This document shows positions 1 through 7,405 of a stretch of DNA of 64,000 nt, one piece after another. The DNA comes from CAYRLW01 sp964425215 (GTDB lineage: Bacteria > Spirochaetota > Spirochaetia > Treponematales > Breznakiellaceae), in NCBI GenBank assembly GCA_964425215.1, contig CAYRLW010000002.1, positions 62,001 through 126,000 of the forward strand, written 5' to 3'. Position 1 is the stretch's first letter, and each line of letters opens with the position of its first letter. The notes beneath the pieces were generated by a model. That model searched no databases. It saw nothing but the letters and a program-made list of their open reading frames with translations, and was not told where the DNA came from. Made by a program: the position numbers and the translations under genes.

Positions 1-25
1 TAATCGCCCAAGGTTGAATCGGAGC

Positions 26-55
26 TTTACGGGGCCCACCGTGCCGTGGTATAGT
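26..55 (+). promoter_or_regulatory. Candidate sigma70-type promoter of the VOC gene
   Basis: TTTACG (26-31), an 18-base spacer and TATAGT (50-55). The ATG of the VOC gene at 62 lies six bases after the -10 box and has no Shine-Dalgarno sequence, so the transcript would be leaderless. The boxes are seen; activity is inferred. Confidence 0.45.
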
Positions 56-61
56 AGAACC

Positions 62-427
62 ATGAAATACTGCTGGTGCACTATTCAAGTTCGAGATATG
101 AACGCGTCGCTTCACTTTTATCGGACCGTTCTTAATCTCCGCCTTAATCGGCGTTTTACCTCCCCCGATGGATCGGACATCGCTTTTCTATCCGATGGGG
201 ACGCGGCGGAAGTGGAATTAATTTACAGCGAAAAATCGGTAAAATATGAAGGCCGGGGAATCAGCCTCGGTTTTCAGGTCCCCGATCTCGCGAAAGCCCT
301 GGAGGAAATTAAAAGCAAGGGTTTGGAAATCGCTAAGGGACCCTTTAAAGTGGGCGGGGGCACGGAATTTTTTTATATTAAAGATCCCGATGGGGTGGAT
401 ATCCAAATCGTTCAGCCCGGTCACTAA
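62..427 (+). CDS. VOC (glyoxalase/bleomycin-resistance) superfamily protein
   Basis: A 121-residue single-domain protein of the vicinal oxygen chelate fold. The VRDMNASLHFYRTVL segment near the N-terminus and the KDPDGVDIQIVQ segment at the C-terminus are typical of lactoylglutathione-lyase relatives. Against GloA, the metal ligands appear mostly lost: the first His position is Trp, the second His is not conserved, and the final Glu is Gln; only the Glu of EVELIY remains. It may therefore bind a different ligand or no metal. An upstream in-frame ATG at 14 is less likely because it lies ahead of the candidate -35 box. The stop is followed by a strong hairpin at 443-479. The substrate cannot be predicted. 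Confidence 0.8.
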   Translation: MKYCWCTIQVRDMNASLHFYRTVLNLRLNRRFTSPDGSDIAFLSDGDAAEVELIYSEKSVKYEGRGISLGFQVPDLAKALEEIKSKGLEIAKGPFKVGGGTEFFYIKDPDGVDIQIVQPGH

Positions 428-442
428 AATAAGAGTATACTA

Positions 443-479
443 AAGCTCTTTCAAAACTCCCTGAATTTTGAAAGAGCTT
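443..479 (+). repeat. Hairpin of the TTTTGAAAGAGC family (half element)
   Basis: A perfect 14-bp stem (443-456 with 466-479) closes a 9-base loop, CTCCCTGAA. Stem and loop match the third stem of the 153-bp repeat found at 13110, 17861 and 50674. It follows the VOC gene and could act as a terminator, although no T-run follows. Confidence 0.75.
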
Positions 480-576
480 CTGCTTTTAAACTTGATTCAA
501 GAAGAGCTTTCCAAACGAATAGTTTCGAAAAGGTTCCCTTAGATCCATAAAAAATTGTACATCCTGGGAGGTTTAT

Positions 577-1227
577 ATGTCCGTAAATCCTGCGGTTGAC
601 CTATGGCGAGATGAAACCCTCGGCGAAGCGGCGGTAAAAGCGTTGAAAAAGAACGGTTTTGACGCCCTCTACGTAAAGGATATTCAAGACGCGGCTAAAA
701 AAGTTATGTCGTTTATAAAAAAGGATAATACCGTCGGGTTTGGGGGGTCTATGACGATTCGAGCCCTCCGCATCGCCGAACAGGCAAAGGATCTGGGGGC
801 CGTTATCCTGGATCACAACGCCCCAGGCTTAAGTCCTGAGGAAAAAATGAAAATTCTACGGGGCCAACTTACCTGCGATGTTTTTGTTTCCGGTTCCAAC
901 GCCGTAACGTTGAACGGGGAAATTGTCAACGTGGATGGGAACGGAAATCGGGTGGCTGCCCTGAGTTTTGGTCCCGCTAAAACCGTGGTGGTGGTGGGGG
1001 TTAACAAGATCGTGCGCAACCTGGAAGAAGCTCAAGCGAGGATAGAAACCTACGCGGCTCCCATGAACAACAAACGGTTAGATCGTCCAAATCCCTGCGT
1101 TAAGGCGGGGGTTTGCCAGGATTGTTCCAACGAAACCCGTATTTGCCGGGCCTACCAGGTCCTTCGCCGAAGACCTTCGCTTTCCGATTTTACCGTGGTG
1201 GTGGTGGGCTCCTACTTGGGCCATTAG
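577..1227 (+). CDS. LUD-domain (LutC/DUF162-like) protein
   Basis: A 216-residue protein with the LUD fold. It has the N-terminal helical segment, the glycine-rich DNTVGFGGSMTIRAL stretch and the central DVFVSGSNAVTLNGEIVN segment. A cysteine-containing C-terminus follows (PCVKAGVCQDC, then ETRICRAY). Family members take part in lactate or related 2-hydroxyacid oxidation, or have unknown redox roles. No lutA or lutB partner lies nearby, so it is a stand-alone version. GGGAGG lies just before the ATG. The last 38 bases overlap, tail to tail, the end of the histidine kinase gene on the other strand. Confidence 0.85.
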   Translation: MSVNPAVDLWRDETLGEAAVKALKKNGFDALYVKDIQDAAKKVMSFIKKDNTVGFGGSMTIRALRIAEQAKDLGAVILDHNAPGLSPEEKMKILRGQLTCDVFVSGSNAVTLNGEIVNVDGNGNRVAALSFGPAKTVVVVGVNKIVRNLEEAQARIETYAAPMNNKRLDRPNPCVKAGVCQDCSNETRICRAYQVLRRRPSLSDFTVVVVGSYLGH

Positions 1228-2734
1228 AAGACTGTTTCGCCTCTCCGATGATGCGTAGGGTCCATTGAAGACCCGAGGGGCTTTGGCTTTTTTTTTCAAT
1301 CGTTCCTTTTAGTTGGCTTGCTAGGTTTTCCACCAGAAGCGTCCCGATACCGCCTTTTTTTGCGGGTCCAGATTCAGTTCCTTCCGGTAGTCCTACGCCA
1401 TCATCGGCGACGGAAAGTATAAAGCCCCCATCCAAATCGTGTTCCGCCCGAATTTCAATGGTGCCCTTTCTGCCGTCGGGAAAGGCGTACTTAAACGCGT
1501 TGGTAAGCAGTTCGCTGGTTATTAACGCCAGGGGAACCATCTGCTCCAAGGAAAAATCCAGGTTCGAATCGTGGAAAAGGTTTACGGTAATCCGTTCTTG
1601 ATTTCCGTAGGCTTCTTGAATTGTCCGGGAAAGTTCCCGTAAATACAGACCAAAATCTCGATGGCTTGTGGGAGCCTGGGTGTATAGAAGTTCGTGGAGT
1701 AATTCGATAGCCTGGACCCTATCGATGGCCGTTTCCAACGTTTGGGGGGCGCTTTCGGGGAATTCCCGTACCCTATCGTACCCAAAGGACAAGACCGTTT
1801 GAACGATATGGAGGTTGTTTCTAATTCGATGGTTCACTTCCCTGAACAGGGTATTCTTTTGATCTATCTGCTGTTGGAGTTGTAGGGTCGCTTGATCTTT
1901 TTTCCAAATTCGAATTCCCAACGTAAGAAGGATGCCGATAGCGAGGAACATGAGGAGGAGAAGAACGCCAACCATTCGGCTCCTCCGTAGCCAATCATCT
2001 AAAATCAAACCATGGTCAGCCGTTATGGAAAGACTAAGGGGAACCGTAGCAAGCCGGGTCCCCATGGTTTGAACGGTATTGGAACCGTTGGGAGGAGCTT
2101 CCCCCTGTTCCGTATCCCCAATATAGAGATGATTCCCCCTTTGATCGGTTATAACGAAGGACCTAAGGTATTTTGGCTTTAGAACCCCCAGTTCCCCCTG
2201 GATGGAGGAACTGGTAAAGATGACCACCGCTATGGACGATAGCGGGGGGGTCTTTGTTATCGGCTGAAAAAGAGCCAGAACCCTTCGTTCCCCGTTCCCC
2301 GATTGTTCCTCCGGGGCCGTTAATATGCGGTATTCTTTGGAAGAACCCTGCTGTAGCCTTTGGAGTACCTCGGGATCAAGGGCTAAACTAGGATGGTTCC
2401 GATTGTACGCCGTCTGGAGAACCCTTCCATTTTCATCGATGAGGTAAATATTTCGCGCATGGGGAAGTCGGAGGGCTGTTTCCCCTATACTCTCCCGCAA
2501 GCTTTTTTCGTCATTATCTACAATTTTTAACTCCAGGCTGGCAATTCTAAATAGGGCGTCCAATCGGGTCGCTGTTAGCTGGATACGATAATATAGTTCC
2601 TCCTGGGCCGAGTGTTCCACCGCTTTTTTATCGTTTAAAATAAACAAAACACCCAGGGTTCCCATGCCAATTCCAAACAATAAAAGGGCGCTTCCCAGCA
2701 AAAGCCGGGTCCATACCTTCATAGGAGGGGCCAT
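1190..2734 (-). CDS. Membrane sensor histidine kinase, HisKA_2 type
   Basis: A 514-residue sensor kinase. One membrane segment lies at about residues 8-32, an extracytoplasmic sensor region of about 215 residues follows, and a second membrane segment lies at about 250-274. A coiled region leads to the H-box FREVNHRIRNNL (phospho-His near residue 300), which is characteristic of the HisKA_2/HWE group. The ATPase domain shows the N-box (ELLTNAFKYAF), G1 (VADDGVGLPEG) and G2 (GGIGTLLVENL). Its ATG directly abuts the stop of the dctP-like gene, so the two are probably translationally coupled, with the binding protein presenting the ligand. No response regulator is present in the window. The kinase domain ends before the Pro-rich tail SPPPPR, which lies in the overlap with the LUD gene. 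Confidence 0.9.
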   Translation of the reverse strand: MAPPMKVWTRLLLGSALLLFGIGMGTLGVLFILNDKKAVEHSAQEELYYRIQLTATRLDALFRIASLELKIVDNDEKSLRESIGETALRLPHARNIYLIDENGRVLQTAYNRNHPSLALDPEVLQRLQQGSSKEYRILTAPEEQSGNGERRVLALFQPITKTPPLSSIAVVIFTSSSIQGELGVLKPKYLRSFVITDQRGNHLYIGDTEQGEAPPNGSNTVQTMGTRLATVPLSLSITADHGLILDDWLRRSRMVGVLLLLMFLAIGILLTLGIRIWKKDQATLQLQQQIDQKNTLFREVNHRIRNNLHIVQTVLSFGYDRVREFPESAPQTLETAIDRVQAIELLHELLYTQAPTSHRDFGLYLRELSRTIQEAYGNQERITVNLFHDSNLDFSLEQMVPLALITSELLTNAFKYAFPDGRKGTIEIRAEHDLDGGFILSVADDGVGLPEGTESGPAKKGGIGTLLVENLASQLKGTIEKKSQSPSGLQWTLRIIGEAKQSSNGPSRSPPPPR

Positions 2735-3628
2735 CTAAGGATGCTCCCGGNNNNNNNNNNNNNNNNNNNNNNNNNNNNNNNNNNNNNNNNNNNNNNNNNN
2801 NNNNNNNNNNNNNNNNNNNNNNNNNNNNNNNNNNNNNNNNNNNNNNNNNNTTTTTTGGGCAGGATCTAATTTCCGCCAAAACCCCTTAGCCGCCAGGGGG
2901 ATATAAAAGGGGTAGTACTCCCGATCCTCCAACGCCGTTTTTAGGCCGAAGGAATCCAAGCCCGCTGTATCTACCGTTTCGTAGGTGCTCAAAATTCCAT
3001 CGATGAGATTCTGTTGGATATAGAAGGATACATCCGAAAGGGGGATAGGGATAGGTTTTCCCCCAAGAGCCCGTATACGTTCTTCGTTGGCCTTGCCTCC
3101 GGCGACACGGATCCGTTTCCCCGAAATATCGGCGGAAGACTTGATTTTTCCTTCAACACTGAAAATATGGCCGTACCCCACGTCTAACCAGGGGCCTAAA
3201 ACCGTAGCGCCGGTTATGGTTTCAATTTCATCTGAAATCCGCTGTCCCAAGGCTCCATCCGTAAGGTTCCGGACCCAATCGATGTTTTGGGCGTACACTT
3301 CCGGAAGCATCCACACCGCCGTGTCGGGCACCGACGCGTCAAATTGCCAAAGTCCGGGAGCGGCGATTTCCAAGTCTCCCCGGGCCATGGCTCCCAGGGC
3401 GTCCCGATCTCTAAAAAGAGAAGCCCCATCGTAGAATTCCACCTTTAACAAGGTCCCCGATCTCTGGGTTAATAGATCCGCAAACCTCCGTAAAGCGCGG
3501 CCCTGAAAGTGGGTAGAGGGATTCTCGCTGGAAATACGGCAAAGAATTGGTCCTTGGGCGTAGCTTCCTGGAGCGGTAAAGAATAGGAGAATCGAAAGCA
3601 ACCGTACCCACCGATTAGGAAGCCCCAT
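2735..3628 (-). CDS. TRAP-type (DctP-like) periplasmic binding protein, interrupted by assembly gap
   Basis: A DctP-family solute-binding protein with a signal peptide (RLLSILLFFTAPGSYAQ). Typical segments are GRALRRFADLL near the N-terminus, the middle SSADISGKRIRVAGG and QQNLIDGILSTYET. The C-terminal part is lost in the N-run at 2751-2850, so length and frame through the gap are unknown; the last codons (REHP) assume the gap length is correct. Start chosen at 3628 because GGAG lies five bases upstream; the in-frame ATG at 3637 overlaps that ribosome-binding site. No TRAP permease (DctQ/DctM) is visible. With the kinase immediately downstream, it is more likely a sensory binding protein than a transporter part. 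Confidence 0.8.
   Translation of the reverse strand: MGLPNRWVRLLSILLFFTAPGSYAQGPILCRISSENPSTHFQGRALRRFADLLTQRSGTLLKVEFYDGASLFRDRDALGAMARGDLEIAAPGLWQFDASVPDTAVWMLPEVYAQNIDWVRNLTDGALGQRISDEIETITGATVLGPWLDVGYGHIFSVEGKIKSSADISGKRIRVAGGKANEERIRALGGKPIPIPLSDVSFYIQQNLIDGILSTYETVDTAGLDSFGLKTALEDREYYPFYIPLAAKGFWRKLDPAQKXXXXXXXXXXXXXXXXXXXXXXXXXXXXXXXXXXREHP
2751..2850. other. Assembly gap (100 N)
   Basis: A run of exactly 100 N, a conventional scaffold-gap size, falls within the dctP-like gene. The true length and content are unknown, and genes could be missing here. Confidence 0.98.
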
Positions 3629-3689
3629 AAACTCCATTCTAACCGGTATCTCTAGAAAAGCAAGGCCACGTACGGATTTTATCGGGTCT

Positions 3690-4685
3690 TTACGTTTCCT
3701 CTGACCGGTCCGTGGCTGGGGGCGGGGTAGGGGTAAGGGCTGAAAGCCGGGCGTATAACTCTTCCGTCATAGGGACCTCCGCCGCTTTCAATGCCGGTTC
3801 CAACTGCTCCATATTCCGTGCCCCGATGATGGGCGCGGTGATTCCCGGATGGGCGGCTACCCAAGCGATGGCTAAGGAGGCGGGGTGGTAGCCCCGTTGG
3901 TGGGCAAAGGCGGCAAAGGCCTGGGCTTGGGTCTGCAAATCCCCACCCCCGTACCGCTTGGCGTAAATTTCGTTCGCCTCTATCCGTCCCTTGGCCGCCC
4001 CATTGGTAGCTGAAGGGGCTGTATTCGGTTCTCCGGTTCCGTACTTTCCCGTTAGCATGCCCCCGCCCAGGGGGCTGTAGGAAATTACCCCCAGGTTTTC
4101 CGACTGGGCCAGGGGAAGGATTTCCACTTCCGCTTGACGTTTTAAAAGGTTGTACATGGGCTGAACCACCCGAAAGGGGGCCCAGCCGTTTTTTGAACTC
4201 AGCCCTAGGGCTTTTGCGATTTGCCAGGCCGCGTAATTGCTAACCCCGGGGTAGAGAATTTTCCCTTGAGAAACCAGGTCATCCAGGGCCCGCAGGGGAT
4301 CCTCCAAAGGGACCGTGGGGTCCCAGTGGTGGAGGAAATAAACGTCCAAATGGTCCGTTTTAAGCCGTTTAAGACTATCTTCCACGGCCCCCATGATGTG
4401 ACGTCGGTTAGCCCCCCGGGCGTTTCTATCGGGTCCCACGGGAAAGTACACCTTGCTCGTTATGACCAGATCGTTCCGATGCCCCTGGATAAGGTCACCC
4501 AAAATACGCTCCGACTCCCCTCCGGCGTAACCGTTGGCGCAGTCAAAAAAATTGATGCCCCCATCGCGACACCGTTTGTATAGGGCCGCCGAGGTTTCCC
4601 GATCCGCCTCTTTACCAAAGGTCATGGTTCCCATACAGAGCTCTGAAACCTGAACCCCCGTATTCCCAAGGTACTTGTATCGCAT
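3690..4685 (-). CDS. Aldo/keto reductase
   Basis: A 331-residue NAD(P)H-dependent reductase with a TIM-barrel fold. The N-terminus (YKYLGNTGVQVSELCMGTM) is typical. The catalytic tetrad is intact: Asp and Tyr in FFDCANGYAGG, Lys in VITSKVYF, His in VYFLHHWD. The cofactor-binding end (IIGARNMEQLEPAL) is also present. The substrate is probably a sugar-derived or other aldehyde. It starts eight bases after the alcohol dehydrogenase gene ends, with GGAG before its ATG, so it is in the same transcript and probably under the same LacI-type repressor. Confidence 0.92.
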   Translation of the reverse strand: MRYKYLGNTGVQVSELCMGTMTFGKEADRETSAALYKRCRDGGINFFDCANGYAGGESERILGDLIQGHRNDLVITSKVYFPVGPDRNARGANRRHIMGAVEDSLKRLKTDHLDVYFLHHWDPTVPLEDPLRALDDLVSQGKILYPGVSNYAAWQIAKALGLSSKNGWAPFRVVQPMYNLLKRQAEVEILPLAQSENLGVISYSPLGGGMLTGKYGTGEPNTAPSATNGAAKGRIEANEIYAKRYGGGDLQTQAQAFAAFAHQRGYHPASLAIAWVAAHPGITAPIIGARNMEQLEPALKAAEVPMTEELYARLSALTPTPPPATDRSEET

Positions 4686-4693
4686 GATAACTC

Positions 4694-5863
4694 CTACACC
4701 GCCAGGTCGAGAATTTTCCTAACGGCGGTCCTGTCCAATTTCACGAAATTTCCCAGGGTCCGTTTGTTGCCGTCGGTACCCTTATCGGCCATTTCGTCCA
4801 AACGGTCCGTACCTACCCCTAGATCGGATAGTTTTGTTCCTAAACCCAGGGAATGGTAGAAAGCCTCCAAGCGGCGGATTCCTTCGCGGGCCGTGGCTTC
4901 GGCGTTCCAATAGTCCGTATCCACGTTCCATACCCGGGCGGCCCATTGGGCAAACCGGTTGACGTCGTGGTGGAGGGTGTATTTCATCCAGGCGGGGAAA
5001 ACCACCGCCAGACCCGCTCCGTGGGCTACATCGTAAATCCCGCTGATCTCGTGTTCGATGTCGTGGGAAGCCCAGTCGCCAATTCGGCCCGTATTGAGCA
5101 GGTTGTTGTGGGCAATGGTTCCTGCCCACATAAATTCGGACCAGGAATCGTAATCCCGTGGGTTTTCCAAAACCCGGGGAGCCATTCGGGCTATGGCTTT
5201 CATGGTCGCTTCAAGAAGACGGTCCGTAAACTCCACGTGATCCACGTTGGTAAAGTACCGTTCCATCAGGTGGGCCATAATATCCGAGGCACCGCAGGCT
5301 ACTTGGAAGGGGGGAAGGGTAAAGGCTAACTCGGGGTTGAGGATGGAGAAACGGGGATAGATCAATTCGGAGTTCACCGCCCGTTTAAGGAGCCCGTCGT
5401 CGTTGGTGATGACGGTTCCGGTGCTGGATTCACTTCCCGCAGCGGGAATGGTCAGAACCGTAGCCACCGGGAGTGCGGCCTTGGGTTCTCCTTTGCCAAG
5501 ATAAAAATCCCACACATCCCCGTCGATCACCGAACCCATGGCGATGGCCTTGGCGGAATCGATAACGCTTCCGCCCCCGACGGCCAAAATAAGCTCCAGT
5601 TTATGTTCTTTGCACAGCTTAATACCCTGTCGAACCAAGGAAAGTCGGGGATTGGGAACCACACCGCCTAACTCGACCCATTGAACTCCCGCAGATTTAA
5701 GGGAGGCGGTTACCCGGTCGTAAAGGCCCGAGTTTTTGATGCTTTTTCCTCCAAAGTGGAGCAGAATTTTTTTTGCGTAGGCCGCCGTTTCCGTGCCTAC
5801 CCGGTTTTCAGCACCCCGGCCGAAAATAATCTTCGTCGGATTCCTAAAATCAAAGTTTTCCAT
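4694..5863 (-). CDS. Iron-containing alcohol dehydrogenase (YqhD/butanol dehydrogenase type)
   Basis: A 389-residue group III alcohol dehydrogenase that would reduce aldehydes with NAD(P)H. The cofactor-binding motif GGGSVIDSAKA is present, as are the metal-ligand segments (Asp/His in GASDIMAHLMERYF, then His in DWASHDIEHEIS and YDVAHGAG). The length and the NFDFRNPTKIIFGRG start match the YqhD/BdhA branch. Its Shine-Dalgarno (AGGAGG) sits in the end of the upstream LacI gene, one base away, so the two are co-transcribed. Likely role: disposal of reducing equivalents or detoxification of aldehydes, controlled by the upstream regulator. Confidence 0.93.
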   Translation of the reverse strand: MENFDFRNPTKIIFGRGAENRVGTETAAYAKKILLHFGGKSIKNSGLYDRVTASLKSAGVQWVELGGVVPNPRLSLVRQGIKLCKEHKLELILAVGGGSVIDSAKAIAMGSVIDGDVWDFYLGKGEPKAALPVATVLTIPAAGSESSTGTVITNDDGLLKRAVNSELIYPRFSILNPELAFTLPPFQVACGASDIMAHLMERYFTNVDHVEFTDRLLEATMKAIARMAPRVLENPRDYDSWSEFMWAGTIAHNNLLNTGRIGDWASHDIEHEISGIYDVAHGAGLAVVFPAWMKYTLHHDVNRFAQWAARVWNVDTDYWNAEATAREGIRRLEAFYHSLGLGTKLSDLGVGTDRLDEMADKGTDGNKRTLGNFVKLDRTAVRKILDLAV

Positions 5864-5864
5864 A

Positions 5865-6902
5865 TTATCCTCCTATGGAATATGTAATGTCGCCGGTGGT
5901 TCCTCGAATCACCAGCGTTGGTTCCATTACCACGATCCGCTTGCGGGGCTTTTCTCCATTCATCAAACGGAGTAGCAGTTCCGCTCCCTGTTTGCCCATT
6001 TCAAAGGTTGGTTGGGCTATGGTTGTAAGGGGCGGATCCACGTATTGAGCCGCCTCCACGTCGTCAAAGCCTATAAGAGCTACGTCTTGGGGTACCCGGA
6101 TTTTCCATTTTTTAAGGGTCCGCAGGGCCCCCAGGGCCATCATATCGTTGGCCGCGAAAATTCCATCAAAGCTCGGCTTTCCTCCGGTTTCCTGGAGAAG
6201 GGTATGGACGATCAGCTCACCGCTGGCGGCCGTATAGTTTCCGTGTCGGAGTACAAGGGATCTAGGGGGACCTGAACCTTCGTTCCACGCATCCTGTACC
6301 CCCAGGAGACGTAATTTAGAAAGGGCTAGATCCTCTGGACCGTTGATAAATAGCAGACGGCTTACCCCTCGTTTGATTAAATGTTCCGTCGCGATTTTCG
6401 CGCCCCGGCGGTTGTCCAAATAAACCGCTGCCCCCGCCTTCCTGGTTTCGATAATCCGATCCAAAAGCACGTAGGGGGTTTTTCTCTCGTCCAAAAGGTC
6501 CAACTGACAATCGCAATCCGAAATAACGGAGCTAAGAATAACCCCGTCCACCCGTTTTTCTAAGAGTGAACGAATATGCTCCTTTTCTTTTCCCGCATCC
6601 TTATCGGAATCGCAGAGAAGAAGTCCGTAGCCCCTTTTAAAAAGGATCGATTCTATTCCCCGAACCAGGGGCGGATAAAAGGGATTGGCGATATCGGGAA
6701 TTATTAGCCCCACGGAACGGGATTTGCCGGTGGCTAAGCCCCGGGCAACGGCGCAGGGTTGGAAGGCCATTTCTTGAATTAACGCCTTAATCCGAACCCT
6801 GGTAGCCTCGCTGACCCCTTCGGCTTTTTCGTTGAGAACCCTGGATACGGTGGCCTTAGAAACCCCCGCTTTTTTCGCGATATCGTCGATCGTCGGTTTC
6901 AT
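5865..6902 (-). CDS. LacI-family transcriptional regulator
   Basis: A 345-residue repressor. The helix-turn-helix and hinge are at residues 1-60 (TIDDIAKKAGVSKATVSRVL), followed by a periplasmic-binding-protein-like effector domain (SVGLIIPDIANPFYPPLVRG, then FDGIFAANDMMALGAL and IGFDDVEAAQYVDPPLTTI). It heads the alcohol dehydrogenase and aldo/keto reductase genes. The ATG has no Shine-Dalgarno; a 31-base perfect palindrome with two AACCGGTT sites lies two bases upstream, so it very likely represses itself and the operon. The effector is probably a sugar or sugar derivative, but cannot be named. Confidence 0.93.
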   Translation of the reverse strand: MKPTIDDIAKKAGVSKATVSRVLNEKAEGVSEATRVRIKALIQEMAFQPCAVARGLATGKSRSVGLIIPDIANPFYPPLVRGIESILFKRGYGLLLCDSDKDAGKEKEHIRSLLEKRVDGVILSSVISDCDCQLDLLDERKTPYVLLDRIIETRKAGAAVYLDNRRGAKIATEHLIKRGVSRLLFINGPEDLALSKLRLLGVQDAWNEGSGPPRSLVLRHGNYTAASGELIVHTLLQETGGKPSFDGIFAANDMMALGALRTLKKWKIRVPQDVALIGFDDVEAAQYVDPPLTTIAQPTFEMGKQGAELLLRLMNGEKPRKRIVVMEPTLVIRGTTGDITYSIGG

Positions 6903-6904
6903 GG

Positions 6905-6935
6905 TAAGTAACCGGTTTACTAAACCGGTTACTTA
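6905..6935. promoter_or_regulatory. Double LacI-type operator
   Basis: A perfect inverted repeat with 15-base arms (6905-6919 and 6921-6935) around one central base. Each arm contains AACCGGTT (6910-6917 and 6923-6930), itself a palindrome with the central CG expected for LacI-family operators. Two operators would lie 13 bp apart, covering the start of the lacI-like transcript. A similar TAACCGGTAT occurs at 3640-3649, just upstream of the dctP-like gene. Confidence 0.75.
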
Positions 6936-6963
6936 ATGTATCATTAAAAAAGAAATGGCGCAA
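6935..6963 (-). promoter_or_regulatory. Promoter of the LacI-type regulator operon
   Basis: On the minus strand TTGCGC (6963-6958), a 17-base spacer and TACATT (6940-6935). The predicted start, near 6928, falls inside the operator palindrome, so bound repressor would block initiation. Confidence 0.55.
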
Positions 6964-6999
6964 GAGCCAGGGTTAAGCGTATTTTACAAGGAGGATTCC

Positions 7000-7323
7000 A
7001 TGAGTATCAATGAAAAACCGTACCGTCATGTGGTGTTTTTCAAATTTCACCCCGAAACCAGCAAGGAAACGGTACATTCTATCGAAAAGGCCTTCCATGA
7101 TTTTGCCGTACGGCTTCCCTTTGTGACGGATTACGAATGGGGAATAAATTCCAGTCCCGAGGGACTCAACAAGGGTTTTACCCATTGTTTTATTGTCACG
7201 TTTAAAAACGAAAAGGGAAGGGATCTCTACCTTCCCCATCCAGAACACCAGGCTTTTTGCCGTACCTATTTAGATCCCAATTTAGAAGACGTGTGTGTGG
7301 TAGATTTTCAAGTCGAAGGCTAG
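7000..7323 (+). CDS. Dabb-family (stress-responsive A/B barrel) small protein
   Basis: A 107-residue protein of the dimeric alpha/beta barrel Dabb family. It has the opening RHVVFFKF segment, the central FTHCFIVTFKN strand and LPHPEHQAF followed by CVVDFQVEG at the end. Members are small cytosolic proteins, mostly of unknown function; some are hydrolases or cyclases. Start chosen at 7000 because AAGGAGG lies just upstream; an in-frame ATG at 6955 is not needed. It is divergent from the LacI-type gene and shares the operator region, so it may belong to the same regulon. Confidence 0.85.
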   Translation: MSINEKPYRHVVFFKFHPETSKETVHSIEKAFHDFAVRLPFVTDYEWGINSSPEGLNKGFTHCFIVTFKNEKGRDLYLPHPEHQAFCRTYLDPNLEDVCVVDFQVEG

Positions 7324-7324
7324 A

Positions 7325-7347
7325 AGCCTGCCGGACCGGTTGTTTTT
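7325..7347 (+). repeat. Post-gene motif, copy 1 (AGCCTGCCGGACCGG...TTTTT)
   Basis: The bases directly after the Dabb gene nearly match those 14 bases after the TPR gene at 37296-37319: AGCCTGCCGG, A or T, CCGGTTG, then a T-run. The core CCGG-N-CCGG is palindromic. It could be a weak terminator or a small dispersed repeat. Confidence 0.4.
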
Positions 7348-7369
7348 AATGACCCAGGGGCCCCTTCGA

Positions 7370-7399
7370 TTGACCCGGTAGCGCTTATCATCGTACACT
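7370..7399 (+). promoter_or_regulatory. Promoter of the fliG-like gene
   Basis: TTGACC (7370-7375), an 18-base spacer and TACACT (7394-7399). The ATG follows six bases later with no Shine-Dalgarno, which predicts a leaderless mRNA. Confidence 0.5.
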
Positions 7400-7405
7400 A
7401 AAGCC

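Noticed and set aside
1555..1575. GGTTCGAATC, resembling a tRNA T-arm
   Set aside because: It lies inside the histidine kinase coding region and no acceptor or anticodon stem can be formed around it.
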